A DNA stretch of 64,000 nt from Haberlea rhodopensis. Lineage: Eukaryota > Streptophyta > Magnoliopsida > Lamiales > Gesneriaceae. The notes under the pieces are model-generated. The model saw only the letters and a list, made by a program, of their open reading frames with translations, made no database searches and had not been told where the DNA came from. Below, piece by piece: positions 23,220 to 34,404 of the stretch (position 1 is the first letter of the stretch; every line of letters starts with the position of its first letter). Both the position numbers and the translations under genes were made by a program. The stretch covers positions 248,001-312,000 of the forward strand of contig CAJQUN010000154.1 of the NCBI GenBank assembly GCA_907163345.1. Direction: 5' to 3'.

Positions 23220-24773
23220 ATATCTTTCTTTATGTTGTATGCATTGAGGACAATGCACATTTCTAAGTTTAGGGGGGGTACTTTGAACTGTCTCAAATTA
23301 CTTGGATTCCTGTGTTTTTTGTTTTTTTGGTCAGTTGTGTCTTACTTGCTTTGTTTTAGTTTTCTTTGGCTTGTCTTTGATTAGAGTCTGTTGAGTCTTG
23401 AGTGTCATAAGTTGTATTACGAATCAGTTGAGGCCAATGATGAAAAATTGAGTAGACTTATGAAAATTTAAAATTTTCGTGTTTTGACTTTGCTCTTGAG
23501 TTTCTCACATATTCATGCACTAGAGACCATGACCATTTGACTAATCAATGTTGATTTGAACGAACACAAATATGATATAGACGATTCTTGATAATATTTG
23601 GGCCTTTGTTCATTGATAAAAATTTGCCATAGTAGCCCCTTTGAGCTTAAATGTCAAAGAATGAAGATTGAATTGTTTGCAATATCTTTTAGAATCTCAT
23701 TCAAATTTGTTTCTGATATTACCATGGTTTTGAGATACAATTTGAGCACATTGGTCAAATCATGTAAGTTATTTGTGAATTGAGAGTAGTATAGAATTTA
23801 CTATAGTAACATTTGAGGCGAAATACGGACATATGTGACTTAGGAATGATTTAGGCAATTTTTGATCGTTTGAGCCTTTAAAGCCACCAAATGACATCAT
23901 TTTATCCCTAGTTACCCTTTTGAGCTTAATACAAATCGAATGGCATGTGCTTAGGCACGTGAATAACCCCATTCGGTATCGTTTCAAGATACCACATCAA
24001 CCACCTTGTTGAGAGCTTATACACTATTTCCCACCCTCAAGTGAGTAAGCTTATATTGCGCTTTAAAAAGTTCAAATATCTCCTATGTTCATAATTGAAA
24101 ATTAGAAGTGGAGTAACAATGAAAAAAATTGTGAGGTGAATGATGAGGAGGATGGAAAGGAGGATGAATTGAAAAGAAAAGAAAAATGATGAATCATCAA
24201 TAGAAGGAATCGAAGTGGGATGAGAGTGCGCAATTTGATTATATTTTAACTTACTCTCTTGTTTTGAATATCCTCTCCTTTTATTGAAGTCATGAGCCGA
24301 AGCCTAATGTTACAAGCCTATTAAGACCTATTGACCAAGCCACATTTGTCTAATATACTAGTGGAGAAGGTTATGAATAATGAACCTATGGACACTCGAG
24401 AAACACTTGTAATAAACATGGTTTTGACATTCACATATGAGCATCTCATTACCTAGTCTTGATGCATTGTTAGCATTTATACAAAGCTACACTTCGTTTT
24501 TGAACAATGCAATTTGAACATATACCTTGCAAAGTCCTATTGATTTGTGTGAGTAAATAATGCTTTGAGTTAAGGATTAAATGGAAATGGTAGCACACAC
24601 ACACTTGAGAATTCTTGAGTAAGTGATATGCATGTTTGAATTGAGAATTTTAAACCATGTATTTCTGAGGCCTACACAATTGGGTTGTTTCACAACTTTG
24701 TGTTGTGTATCTTTTCGTTTCAGATTTGTTTTGATTTGTTTGTTTTGTTTTGCTCGGGACTAGCAAAAATTTA
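23220..24773. other. Long non-coding 3' region of the Athila element
   Basis: About 1.5 kb without a supported gene. It includes CATTGAGGACAATGCACATT and a G-rich tract (about 23248-23280) typical of the region after the extra ORF. Short open frames at 23055-23384 and 23598-23987 show no family match. Confidence 0.7.
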
Positions 24774-24786
24774 AGTTTAGGGGGTT
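24774..24786 (+). other. Polypurine tract of the Athila element
   Basis: AGTTTAGGGGGTTT-like tract directly before the 3' LTR start (TGATAAGTG at 24787). The trailing T's are unusual for a PPT but are seen in this lineage. Confidence 0.75.
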
Positions 24787-26202
24787 TGATAAGTGCATTT
24801 TATACACTTATATTTCATCTTATTTTACATGGTTTAGTGCTAGTTTTTGATCAAATTACGCTTTTGGTTTTGTTCTATTGTCTTGCAGGAATCCAGGTAA
24901 CTACGTGATTTGTGGACTAAAAGGGTGCAAATGGCTGATTGAAAGGATGAATTGAAGTCAAAAGTCCAAGGTTTCCATCAAAGAAGTTGGCGTAATTACA
25001 CCACTATCAGGCGTAAAGACGCCAAGGCTACGGCAATTCCATGTTTTGAAGAGTTACGTTTGGCGTAACTACGCCAAGGCTACGGTATTTGAGAATTTTG
25101 ATAGGCGTAGGCGTATTATACCATTACCGTGGTGTAGTTACGCCAATCACGCGGGAAGCCATGTTTTTAACACATCACCAGGCGTACGCCACTAAACTGG
25201 CGTAGCATTACGCCAAAAGAGTTTTGGAAATTTTTGCTGCTATCTGATGCACGGGATTTAAAAGGAAAGAAAACAAGGAAAGAGGGGGGCATTCAGTTAC
25301 ACAGATTGATACGTAGAGAAAATGAGGCTAGGGTTGGAGAAGGAGAAAATAAGCAACGACGGCTCGGAGTAAAAAGTAGAGATTTCATCACGAGACAGAG
25401 GCGTTCATCGGAGAACGAAGAATAGCTTCTAAATCGTTTTGTATTTCTAAACTTTTATTAGTTTTTACGGATTATTTAAACATGTCTATGTGTTTAATTC
25501 ATTCTAGCATGAGCTAATTCTATTTTTCTAGGAAAACGATGTAGCTTGTTTTGAAACTACGCTTATTATGAATTGATTGAAGTATTTGGAATTCCATATG
25601 GTTTATTTGTGTTTTCCTGTTCTTAATGCTTTTAATCTACTGTCCATGGATTGAATGATGTTATATTTGTGATCTATCACTCGTGAGAGGGGGTTGTGAA
25701 TAGGATAGAAGGAATTCATATCATGGAAGTTATATTGTTCGAGAGGCCTATAACTCCATAGAAGTCATTAAAGGAATTACTGTGCATTTACAATTGTTTG
25801 ATAATTGATCTTAGATAGAGATATCAAGATTAATATTAGATGATTATTTCTACTTAACACTCGAGAGAGGGAGTAGCAAATAAATAAGAATTCTCGACTA
25901 GTAAACTAGGAAAATCCATAATATTGAAATCAAGGAATGATAAGTGTAGTGGATGAACAAGTGAAATCGAACCCCTAGATTCGTCTCTAATTGATTTCTC
26001 CCCAACTCAAGATTTGATCATTGTTAGTTAATTGATTTTTTTTACTATTGCATAAAACACCCAATTTTTCGATTCTCTAAATAAAGCAAAGATTATTTTA
26101 TTCAGTACTTAGATTTAACTATATATTCAATCTCTGTGGGTTTGACATCTTTTATACTAAATTTGACCACCGTGCGCTTGCGGTAAAGGATTTTCTTCAA
26201 CA
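24787..26202 (+). repeat. 3' LTR of the Athila-type element
   Basis: It opens TGATAAGTGCATTTTATACAC and closes TTCTTCAACA, followed by GTTAT. Compared with the 5' LTR it has several deletions in the palindrome array (24988-25215), which is now mostly half-sites, plus scattered substitutions. Confidence 0.92.
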
Positions 26203-26207
26203 GTTAT

Positions 26208-26249
26208 GTTATCATTAATATGGTTTCAGGTGGTGAGGATCTTCTTACA
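26208..26249 (+). mobile_element. Solo LTR, right part
   Basis: Continuation of the LTR that starts at 6842; ends CTTCTTACA and is followed by the CTTTT duplication. With both insertions removed the flanking ~120-bp repeat is continuous, which supports this boundary. Confidence 0.8.
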
Positions 26250-27060
26250 CTTTTAAACTCACACAATTGAGTATTTAGTTTACATAAACCGGGTATATGT
26301 AAAATGTAAATTAGGTACTTTTTCAATACAAACCAAGTACTATGAAATTATCATCCCATGTTTGGCCATGATTGAGACCACCATGCTTTTAAACTAACAA
26401 AACGGGTACCTCTTGAACATAAACCGAGTATATGTAGGTGCTTTTTCAATACAAACCAAGTACTATGAAATTATCTTCGCTTGTTGGGCAACAATTTTGA
26501 ATGCTTTTCAAAACACGAGTACTTCGTGTACATGAACCTAGCATATGTTAAAGACAACATAAGTACATTTTAAATATAAACCAAGTACATTCGGACTATT
26601 ATCCTTGTTTGGCCACAACTGAGACTACTACTGCTTTTCAACGCACAAAACTAGTATTTTTTTAAACACAAAGTGTTGTTTGGTTCTGACTGAGACTACT
26701 ACTGCTTTTCATTGCACAAACAGTGAGTACTTTTGGAAGGCAGAGTGAGTATATGTTAAACACGATATAATCATATGAACCAAGTACTTTCCGACTATAA
26801 GCATTGTTTGTCCCCGAGTGAGACTTCCACTGCTTTCAGCGTAAAAAAGAGTACTTTTGGAACACAAAGTAAGTATATGTTAAACACGATACAAGTACAT
26901 TTTAAACGAAACAAGTATTTTCCAACTATATATTATTGCTTTTCAGGGCAAAACGAGTACTTTGGACCATACCGTGAGTATATGTTAAACACTATATAAG
27001 TACATTTAAATATGAACCAAATATTTTCCAATTATCACACACTTTATAGCATTTTATCAT
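26250..27060 (+). repeat. Degenerate tandem repeat of about 120 bp (block B)
   Basis: Successive units share TTTGGCCACAATTGAGAC, then TGCTTTTCA.., AACGAGTACTTTTTGAACAC, GAGTATATGTTAAACAC and AAGTACATTTTAAA. At least six diverged copies are seen. One more unit end lies left of the solo LTR (6795-6841). The family is the same as block A at 5100-6150, in opposite orientation. Confidence 0.78.
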
Positions 27061-28251
27061 ACACTTTACGTGCATTCATATGAAATTTCAGTTAAACTGT
27101 CAGGCAGAAACAACCACTCCAAGTCTTCGTAGAATCCATCAGGCAGAAACAACCATGCCAAGTCTCACGCAACATGCTTCAAAAGTATACACTTGCTCAC
27201 CCACTTACCCCAATTTCACATGTCAAAATTTCAGCACCTCATGTCCCCTAATCATTCAAAATTCACACATTACAACCCACGCTTAATCATATCATCGTAC
27301 AATTTAAAAGTAAAAAATGCTCATCACCCGGATTAGATATAGACGATAAGTTACATTTACCATTACCATCAGATTAGATTGTTCCAAAGCATTACAAAAT
27401 TACAAATAATAAGCAGAAATCCCAACAAAACGAGAAACAAAAAGGGATTAAATATACCATGTGAGAAGCTTTTTTCTTGATTGAATCTACATGACTTGGC
27501 TGGTTTCCAGACGACATATCGATAAGCAACGACTTTTCGCTTCCTAGAAGCAGTGTTATCGACAGATATAACCACTTTTTTGGCTTCTTTGGTGGCTTGT
27601 GAGTTGTGAATTGGCTCCTCATTGGCCAAGACGCGCCGTTATTTCTCTACCGCAATGGTGCAGCTGCCTTTTGCATTTGGTATGAGATGTTAAAAATCGG
27701 ATAAAAACTCGTAAGAATTTTAATTGAAACCTGAAAAGTTTCATGAAGGGTGTTGAGTTGCACACTCAAAACGTGGTTCAGATCCTCTCTCATTGCTTTC
27801 CCTATCTTCACTGTGTATTTTTGTCAATCATCCACAAGGGTTAAATAATTTGTTTCCAAATATTAAGAAGAGCAATTTGGTATTTTTATGAGGTTAGGGA
27901 GCTGCATCAAATCAATAACCTATTTCATTGAGTGGAATTAACTTTTTAATGACATAGGTATTGAGCACAAAGTTTAGTGTTGAGTTAGGGATTTTTTCCC
28001 AATTTGCCGTTATTTTTTAAATATAAAAATGAATAAAGAAAAAAAAAGTAAATGAAAGGTCGTGGCTAAATGACTTGAGAAGGTCAAAATTGTAACTTCA
28101 TTATCCTGCTCATCATCTTCCAGAGCTGAAAATTCTGTGGAACTCCAAAATTCCCCATCTAATTTTATTATCCCGCATCGTCACATTCCCAAGCCCTAGC
28201 ATACTACCTATAAGCTCAGGCTAGCCCCTTATATATTTCGCCCATATTTAT
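27061..28251. other. Intergenic DNA with an unassigned minus-strand frame
   Basis: A minus-strand frame at 27369-27629 starts with ATG (MANEEPIHNSQATKEAKKVV) and meets a GTATATTT donor-like site after FSHG near 27460. Beyond that the frame becomes hydrophobic and looks like intron. It could be a first exon of a small host gene or a gene fragment; I do not recognise it. Nothing else is supported in this stretch. Confidence 0.25.
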
Positions 28252-28914
28252 TGATACCCGCTAGAAGATACCACCTGACGAGCCGACCTAGCTCCAAGGC
28301 ATGTACTCGTCATTCTTCGGCGAGACCTCGCCTAGCCATCCGAGCTCTTTTGCGAGGCCCGACCTGTTTGGCCGACCTGTTTCGCCTTATCTGTTTCCCT
28401 CCCGTAACTCGACGTGAGACCTCTTTTGAGAGCCCGAGCTGATAGGCCGAGCTCTCCTCATTTCCCTTGTTGCTACCGGCTCTCAGCAAGGAAACCAGTT
28501 CCCCAAGATATCTTGTCCTAGATATGCGGAGCAATATCAGGGATTTGATTGTATTATCAGGATCTTGACATATCTGGGTAAGATTTGGATAAACATGGAA
28601 AGAGTCCTTGTTGCCATACTACTCTTAGGTTTCCGCCTATAAATACCAGGTTTGGAGTATTGATTAAGGACCAATGTTATAATTGCTTTCACTTACAGCA
28701 TATATTCTCTTGATATTCTCTCGCCTGACTTGAGCGTCGGAGGGGACCCGCCGGAATAACTTCCGGCCCCTTCTCACATTTGCTTCGTATTTTCAGGTCA
28801 TTGCAGAGGATATTTGCTAATACCCCTGTTGTTATATTGAGTGTTGGAGGAGAAAGAGAGGTGAACCCCCTCTCTATTGATATCAGCAAGTCATCGCAAA
28901 TTTAGGTGATATCA
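28252..28914 (+). repeat. 5' LTR of the Tat element
   Basis: It opens TGATACCCGCTAGAAG and closes GGTGATATCA; 663 bp against 659 bp for the 3' copy. A clear TATA box, TATAAATA, lies at 28638-28645. U3 is rich in CGAGCT, GGCCGACC and GAGCTC motifs. Confidence 0.96.
28638..28645 (+). promoter_or_regulatory. TATA box of the Tat 5' LTR
   Basis: GCCTATAAATACC is a near-consensus plant TATA box about 275 bp before the LTR end; it would drive the genomic RNA. The 3' LTR has the same box at about 38577-38584. Confidence 0.75.
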
Positions 28915-28916
28915 AT

Positions 28917-28934
28917 TGGCGCCGTCTGTGGGAA
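28917..28934 (+). other. Primer-binding site of the Tat element
   Basis: TGGCGCCGTCTGTGGGAA lies two bases after the 5' LTR. It is the PBS form usual in Tat-lineage elements and clearly different from the Athila PBS at 10048. Confidence 0.9.
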
Positions 28935-28960
28935 GTATTTACTGAATTGAAGACGTTGAT

Positions 28961-30403
28961 ATGGCTGGACGACGTGGACGTGGGCGTGGAGTCAGGAGGA
29001 ATCAGGAAGAAAGATTAAATCCCAGTGTGGAAAATCAAGATGTTCCTCCACAGCAGGAAGATCAGGCACCTCCATCTGTTATGAAGGTGGGAGATATGAC
29101 TATGGAGCAACTGGCACAATTCATCAGTCAGACCATGCAAAATACTCTTTTCCAACACCAGGTTCCGCCACCAACGGAATCTAATCAACCTCCACCGCCT
29201 TCTCAAACAAATCAGGCGCCTTCGCCTGTTCAGCCAGAACAGGTCCGTGAAAACAATAGGGTAGCCAGTGCTGTGGTAGATACACAAGTAGAGCCTCCGC
29301 TAATAGATCCAATGGAGGTTGTATGGGGAGAGATAAGGCGATTGGCTCAGCATCTTGGTGGCCGACTCCAGTGGCTAGGAGAGAAAGTCCATTCTCCCTA
29401 AATATTCTAAGAGAGGAACTCCCGCCAAATTTCAGACAACCTGCAGTGGGAGAATATGATGGAAGCACAGACCCTGAAGAGCATCTTGGAAGATTTGAGA
29501 ATGCTGCTCTGTTGCATAGGTATTCTGATGGGATCAAATGCCGTGTTTTCCTTACCACCCTGGTTAGATCGGCGCAACAGTGGTTTAATTTACTTAAACC
29601 AAACACTGTAAGCTGCTTTGAGGAGTTCAGTTCTGCCTTTCTAAACCAGTATGCCAGCAAGAAGAGGTATCAAAAAACTTCTTTGAGCCTGTTCACTACC
29701 AAGCAGAATGAACAGGAGTCCTTGAGGGAGTTCGTACAACGCTTTAACGGGGTAGCCTTAGAGGTCCCCACTGCAACGATGGATGTCCTTATTAATGCCT
29801 TTACACAAGGGCTTAAGGCAGGAGAGTTCTTTAAATCCTTGGTAAAGAAAACTCCTAGAAGTTATGACGAACTTCTGGGAAGAGCTGAAAAGTATATCAA
29901 TCTAGAAGATGCTCAGAGACAGAGAAGGGTTGATCTGCGGCCATCAGAGAAGAAGGATAAGTTAGAGTTAAGTAAGAAAAGAACTGTTGACAGGGCTGAT
30001 GAAAGTGGTCGAACTAGAAGTCAATTTGCATCACGCATACCTCTATCCATGAGCTTGGAAAGAGCTATGGAAATATGTGATGATAGAAAGAAACTGGAAA
30101 GACCCAGGAAGTTGGATAATGGGTCCCGTACGCCTATTTCTGATAAGTATTGTGAATTCCATAGAGAGTACGGTCATATAACGAATGAGTGCCAGAAGCT
30201 TGAAGATGAGGTGGAAAGAATCATCAGAAGAGACTCTGAAATAAAAACTCTGCTAACAAGGAAGCAGGAACCTTCTCAGAAAGGACAGGGTAGAAGCCGG
30301 TACCGAGGTAAAAGAAGAGAAAAGACACCATATAGGGTCGAACCAGGTCCCGTGAAAGGGGTATCGCCCCTAAAGAAACAGATAATCAAAGGAGAAGGGT
30401 CGA
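28961..30403 (+). pseudogene. Tat gag (two frameshifts)
   Basis: Starts MAGRRGRGRGVRRNQEERLN, a basic Arg/Gly N-terminus, followed by a Pro/Gln-rich stretch. A one-base loss near 29365 (in a C-run before PVARRESPFS) ends the first frame at 29401. The capsid core is in the next frame: PPNFRQPAVGEYDGSTDPEE, FLTTLVRSAQQWFNLL, FLNQYASKKRYQKTSLSLF, REFVQRFNGVALEVPT. A zinc-knuckle-like CEFHREYGHITNEC (30152-30193; C-x2-H-x4-H-x4-C) follows. A second frameshift near 30350, in a G-run, precedes the gag-pol junction, where DNQRRRVEQVDNNPTRGTIN is read in the pol frame. Apart from these indels the sequence is well kept. Confidence 0.9.
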
Positions 30404-31160
30404 ACAGGTGGATAATAATCCTACCCGAGGAACTATTAATATGATCTCAGGGGGACCCACGGATGGAGACTCGGGCAGAGCTCGGAAAAGTCACGGTAGA
30501 AGAATGGAAAATTTCGAAGTATCAGAAGAGTTAATTGAAAGGGATGAGCCTGTCATAAGCTTCGGACCTAATGATCTGAGAGGAGTTGCAACTCCACACA
30601 ATGATGCCCTAGTCGTGACTGTAACCATAGCTAATTATGACGTAGCAAGGATCTTCATTGATACTGGGAGCTCAGTCAATGTCTTATTTAAAGATACCTT
30701 AGAAAAGATGCAGATAGAGGGGTCAAAATATGAACACATTGCAACTCCTCTGTATGGGTTCACCGGGCACGCAATTCAACCGCTTGGACAGATCAACTTG
30801 CCCTTATCTCTGGGTCATGGGATGTCTCGCATAACAAAGATGGTTAATTTCACTGTGGTAGAGGCACCTTCATCGTACAATGCAATCTTAGGCCGACCTG
30901 CAATGAAGGACTTCAAGGCGGTAGCTTCTACCTATCATCAGAAATTAAAATTCCCAGTGGGTAGAGAAGTTGGGGTTCTTTGTGGTGACCAGAAAACAGC
31001 CCGCAGATGTTATGTGGACGAAGTAAAGGAAGACGTGAAGCGAGCTCGCCGGGAGGTCGGTTGTATTGAAAGAGCTGGGTATAGTGTTCCTAAAGACAAA
31101 GGCATTCCCAACAGCTTGGATGAAGAACCTGAGATAATTGAGCTCGTCTCTACTGATCAA
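30404..31160 (+). CDS. Tat protease region of pol
   Basis: Part of the long pol frame that runs to 33683. After INMISGGPTDGDSGRARKSH the aspartic protease shows IFIDTGSSVNVLFKDTL (active-site Asp-Thr-Gly-Ser at about 30657-30671) and later YNAILGRPAMKDFKAVAST. It would release mature gag and pol proteins. The frame is open, but because upstream gag is frameshifted it would not be made from this copy by normal translation. Confidence 0.9.
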
Positions 31161-32580
31161 AAAGTAAAAATATCCAAGGACTTGGAAATAAACATTAGAG
31201 CCGATCTCATTTCATGTTTAATTAAAAATGAGGATATCTTTGCCTGGAGTGCTCGAGATCTAAGAGGAATTAGACCAGACGTACTAGAACATCATTTGAA
31301 TGTGCTCTCGGGAGTCCAACCTGTAAAACAGAAGAAAAGACATTTTGGACCTGAAAAGGATAAGGTCATAAGAGAGCAGGTGGAGGAGCTCCTTCGGGCA
31401 GGTCAAATTCGAGAAATACAATTTCCAACATGGCTCTCAAATGTGGTCTTAGTACCAAAGAGCTCTGGAAAGTGGAGGATGTGTATAGACTTCAGAGATC
31501 TTAATAAGGCATGTCCGAAGGATTGTTACCCATTACCAAGGATTGATCAGATGGTTGATTCAACAGCGGGACATCAGTACTTGTGCTTAATGGATGCCTA
31601 CCAGGGATATCATCAGATTCCTCTGGCTAGAGAAGATCAAGATAAAGTCAGTTTTGTCACATCAGATGGGACTTTTTGCTATGTTGTTATGCCCTTCGGG
31701 CTCAAGAATGCAGGAGCTACTTACCAGCGTTTGATGGACAAGGTGTTTTCAAAACAGCTAGGCCGCAATGTGGAAGTATATGTGGACGACATTCTTGTAA
31801 AATCAAAAAGTGGCACCGATCTCATTGCCGATCTGACTGAGACTTTCTCCACCCTTAGGTCTTACGGGTTAAAGTTAAACCCTCAGAAATGTGTCTTCGG
31901 GGTAAAAAGCGGGAAATTTCTAGGCTATATAGTGACAGAAAGGGGGATTGAAGCTAATCCAGAAAAGGTGAGAGCTATCTGTGAGATGTCTCCGCCGAAG
32001 AACCTTCAAGAGGTGCAACGCTTGGCAGGAAAAATCGTTTCTTTATCACGATTTATTTCTAGATCAGCTCATAGAAGTCTCCCCTTTTTTAAGATACTCC
32101 GGAAGGCTGGGAAATTTGATTGGGACGAAAAATGTGGGGAAGCATTTGAAGAATTGAAAAAATACTTAGCCGAACTTCCAATTTTGGCCAAACCTATGCA
32201 GGCAGAGAGGCTATATGTCTACCTATCAGCGACTGAGGAAGCAATCAGCTCGGTTCTCGTCAAAGAAAGGGAATCAGAACAACAGCCGATATATTACTTA
32301 TCTCATGCCTTGAAGGATGCGGAGCTGAGGTATCAGGAGATCGAGAAGTTGGCTCTAATGTTGATCATCACAGCTAGGAGACTCAGGCCTTACTTCCTAT
32401 CCCATCCTATAACGGTGCTAACAAACAGTTCCCTGGGAAAAATACTCAGTCGCGCGGATGTCTCCGGACGACTTGTTAAATGGACAACCGAACTAGGTGA
32501 GTATGATATACAGTATGAGCCACGCACAGCTATCAAAGCTCAGGCCTTAGCAGATTTTATTGCGGAGACTGTACATCCCG
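31161..32580 (+). CDS. Tat reverse transcriptase and first RNase H
   Basis: Intact domain order within the pol frame: WRMCIDFRDLNKACPKDCYP, LCLMDAYQGYHQIPLAREDQ, VMPFGLKNAGATYQRLMDKV and the catalytic YVDDILVKS at about 31780-31806. The RT thumb follows (GFLGY-type KFLGYIVTERGIEANPEKV, then LAGKIVSLSRFISRSAHRSL). The RNase H that follows is degenerate: YLSATEEAISSVLVKE lacks the usual Asp (normally D/S), as in Tat elements where the native RNase H has lost activity. LADFIAE ends the segment. Confidence 0.93.
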
Positions 32581-33000
32581 AAAAAGAAGAATTATGGAAA
32601 GCATTTGTAGATGGTTCTTCTTGTAACGAGGGAAGTGGGATTGGGGTTGTGCTGATCTCTCCTACCGGAGAAGAAGTATGTTTGGCAGTTCGGTTGGATT
32701 TCCGAGCTTCCAACAATGAAGCAGAGTATGAGGCAGTATTGACTGGATTAAGGGCTGCTCGAAATGTCGGAGCTAAGCGTATACATGTCTTCTCGGATTC
32801 ACAGCTGGTAGCCCAACAAATGAATGGCGCATATGAGGTTAGAAACGAGAAGCTAATCCATTATGCAAGTACCATAGAAAAAATAAAGGAGGGATTTCTA
32901 GAGGTAGCATTCAAACAGATACCAAGAGAGGAGAATAGAAAGGCCGACAGTTTGGCAAGAATGGCTAGTGCTCTCCGCGCTTGGCAAGATAGAGAGGTGG
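32581..33000 (+). CDS. Tat archaeal-type RNase H (aRH)
   Basis: A second RNase H lies between the native RNase H and integrase: WKAFVDGSSCNEGSGIGVVL, then ASNNEAEYEAVLTGLRAARN and VFSDSQLVAQQMNGAYEVRN, ending EENRKADSLARMAS. The Asp (VDG), Glu (NEAEYEA), Asp (SDSQ) and Asp (KADSLAR) set matches the D-E-D-D active site of archaeal-type RNase HI. Acquisition of this domain with decay of the native one is a defining trait of the Tat lineage (known). Here all four residues are present. Confidence 0.92.
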
Positions 33001-34283
33001 TGTTTCAAATTGAGTTGACTCCTAGTCAGGACGTCCCATCTGAACCCGTGGAAGAGAATGATTGGAGACAAGAGCTCTTAGACTATCTTACCAGTGCCAA
33101 GCTCCCTTCTGATACCAAAAAAGCGTATAGACTCAAAAAAAGGAGTCAGAGATTCATACTCATTGAGGGCGTCCTGTACAAGAGGTCTTTTGCCCAACCA
33201 CTTCTGCGTTGTTTGGGTCCGAAAGAGTCAGACTACGTATTAAGGGAAATTCATGAGGGGTGCTGCGGAAATCACCTAGGATCGTATTTCTTGGCAAAGA
33301 AGGTGCTCCTAGCCGGATATTTCTGGCCTACGATTCAGAAGGATTCGGCTGCTATGGTTATATCATGTGATAGTTGTCAAAGACACTCCAGGCTCCAACA
33401 TCATCCAGCTATGATGATGAAAGCTATTGTGGCGGCATGCCCATTTGATCAGTGGGGGATTGATATAGTAGGACCTTTTCCAACAGGTAAAGCTCAGAAG
33501 AAATTTCTGATTGTTGCCATTGATTACTTCTCTAAATGGGTGGAAGCAGAGCCACTAGCCAGAATCACTGAGAAAGAGGTCTTCAACTTCATCTGGAAAA
33601 ACATTGTTTGCCGATTTGGTGTCCCGCGGAAGATCATCTCGGACAATGGAAGGCAATTCCAAGGAGCTTTGCTCAGGGCATAGTGTGAAGAATTAAAAAT
33701 CCATCAGGCTTTCACTTCCGTTGCATATCCTCAGAGCAATGGTCAGGTAGAAGTTACCAACAGGTCTCTCGTGCAAAGCATCAAAGCTAGGTTGGGAAAA
33801 GCTAAGGGAAATTGGGTTGAAGAACTACCTAATGTTCTATGGTCATATCGAACTACACCAAGAACGGGAACAGGTGAAACCCCATTCAGTATGGTCTACG
33901 GAAATGAAGCGGTACTCCCAGCTGAAATTGGAGCGGAATCATCAAGAGTGCATTTCTATGACGAACAAAACAGCGATAGAAGAGCTGCTGACCTGGACCT
34001 GATTGAAGAAATAAGGGAGGCTGCGGCCATCAGAATGGAAGCCTACCGCAATCGTGTGACGCGGATGTACAACAGACGAGTCATCCAGAAAACTTTCCAG
34101 GTCGGTGATCTCGTACTAAGAAAGGTGCAAGAGGTTCAAGTGGGCAAGCTTGACCCTAAGTGGGAGGGTCCCTTCAAGATTGTTGAAAAGCTAAGCTCGG
34201 GAGCTTACTACCTAGAAGGTCCTGATGGGAAGATGTTGAAAAGACCATGGAACGCTTACCATCTACGAAAATATTATTCTTAG
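33001..34283 (+). pseudogene. Tat integrase (one in-frame stop)
   Basis: The zinc-binding part is HEGCCGNHLGSYFLAKKVLL ... ISCDSCQRHS (H-H-C-C). The core has WGIDIVGPFPTGKAQKK (first Asp), IISDNGRQFQG (second Asp) and AYPQSNGQVEVTNRSLVQSI (Glu). TAG at 33681-33683 sits between the second Asp and the Glu; the frame continues without change to 34283. The C-terminal part (FQVGDLVLRKVQEVQVGKLD, then KWEGPFKIVEKLSSGAYYL) is the gypsy integrase C-terminal domain. Apart from the single stop the gene looks fresh. Confidence 0.93.
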
Positions 34284-34404
34284 TTCAGCTCTTTAAATTT
34301 TAGCGAAGATTGTTTTTGTTTTTGGACAATATACTCTTTTATTATACAAAGTTTTATAATTTTTGCCAGATATTGTACAACCAGGAAAAGGGTTTTCAAC
34401 CTAC

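Larger units (their letters stand above)
8560..26202 (+). mobile_element. Athila-type Ty3/gypsy retrotransposon with nested insertion
   Basis: The full span is bounded by GTTAT at 8555-8559 and GTTAT at 26203-26207, a perfect 5-bp duplication. The order is 5' LTR, PBS for aspartate tRNA, gag, protease, RT, RNase H, integrase, an extra ORF, a long non-coding tail, PPT and 3' LTR. It is typical of the Athila lineage. About 5.84 kb of the span belongs to a second element at 12071-17910. Without it and its AAAGC duplication the Athila element is about 11.8 kb. Its coding regions carry stops and frameshifts, and its LTRs differ by several percent plus indels, so it is an old, inactive copy. Confidence 0.93.
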
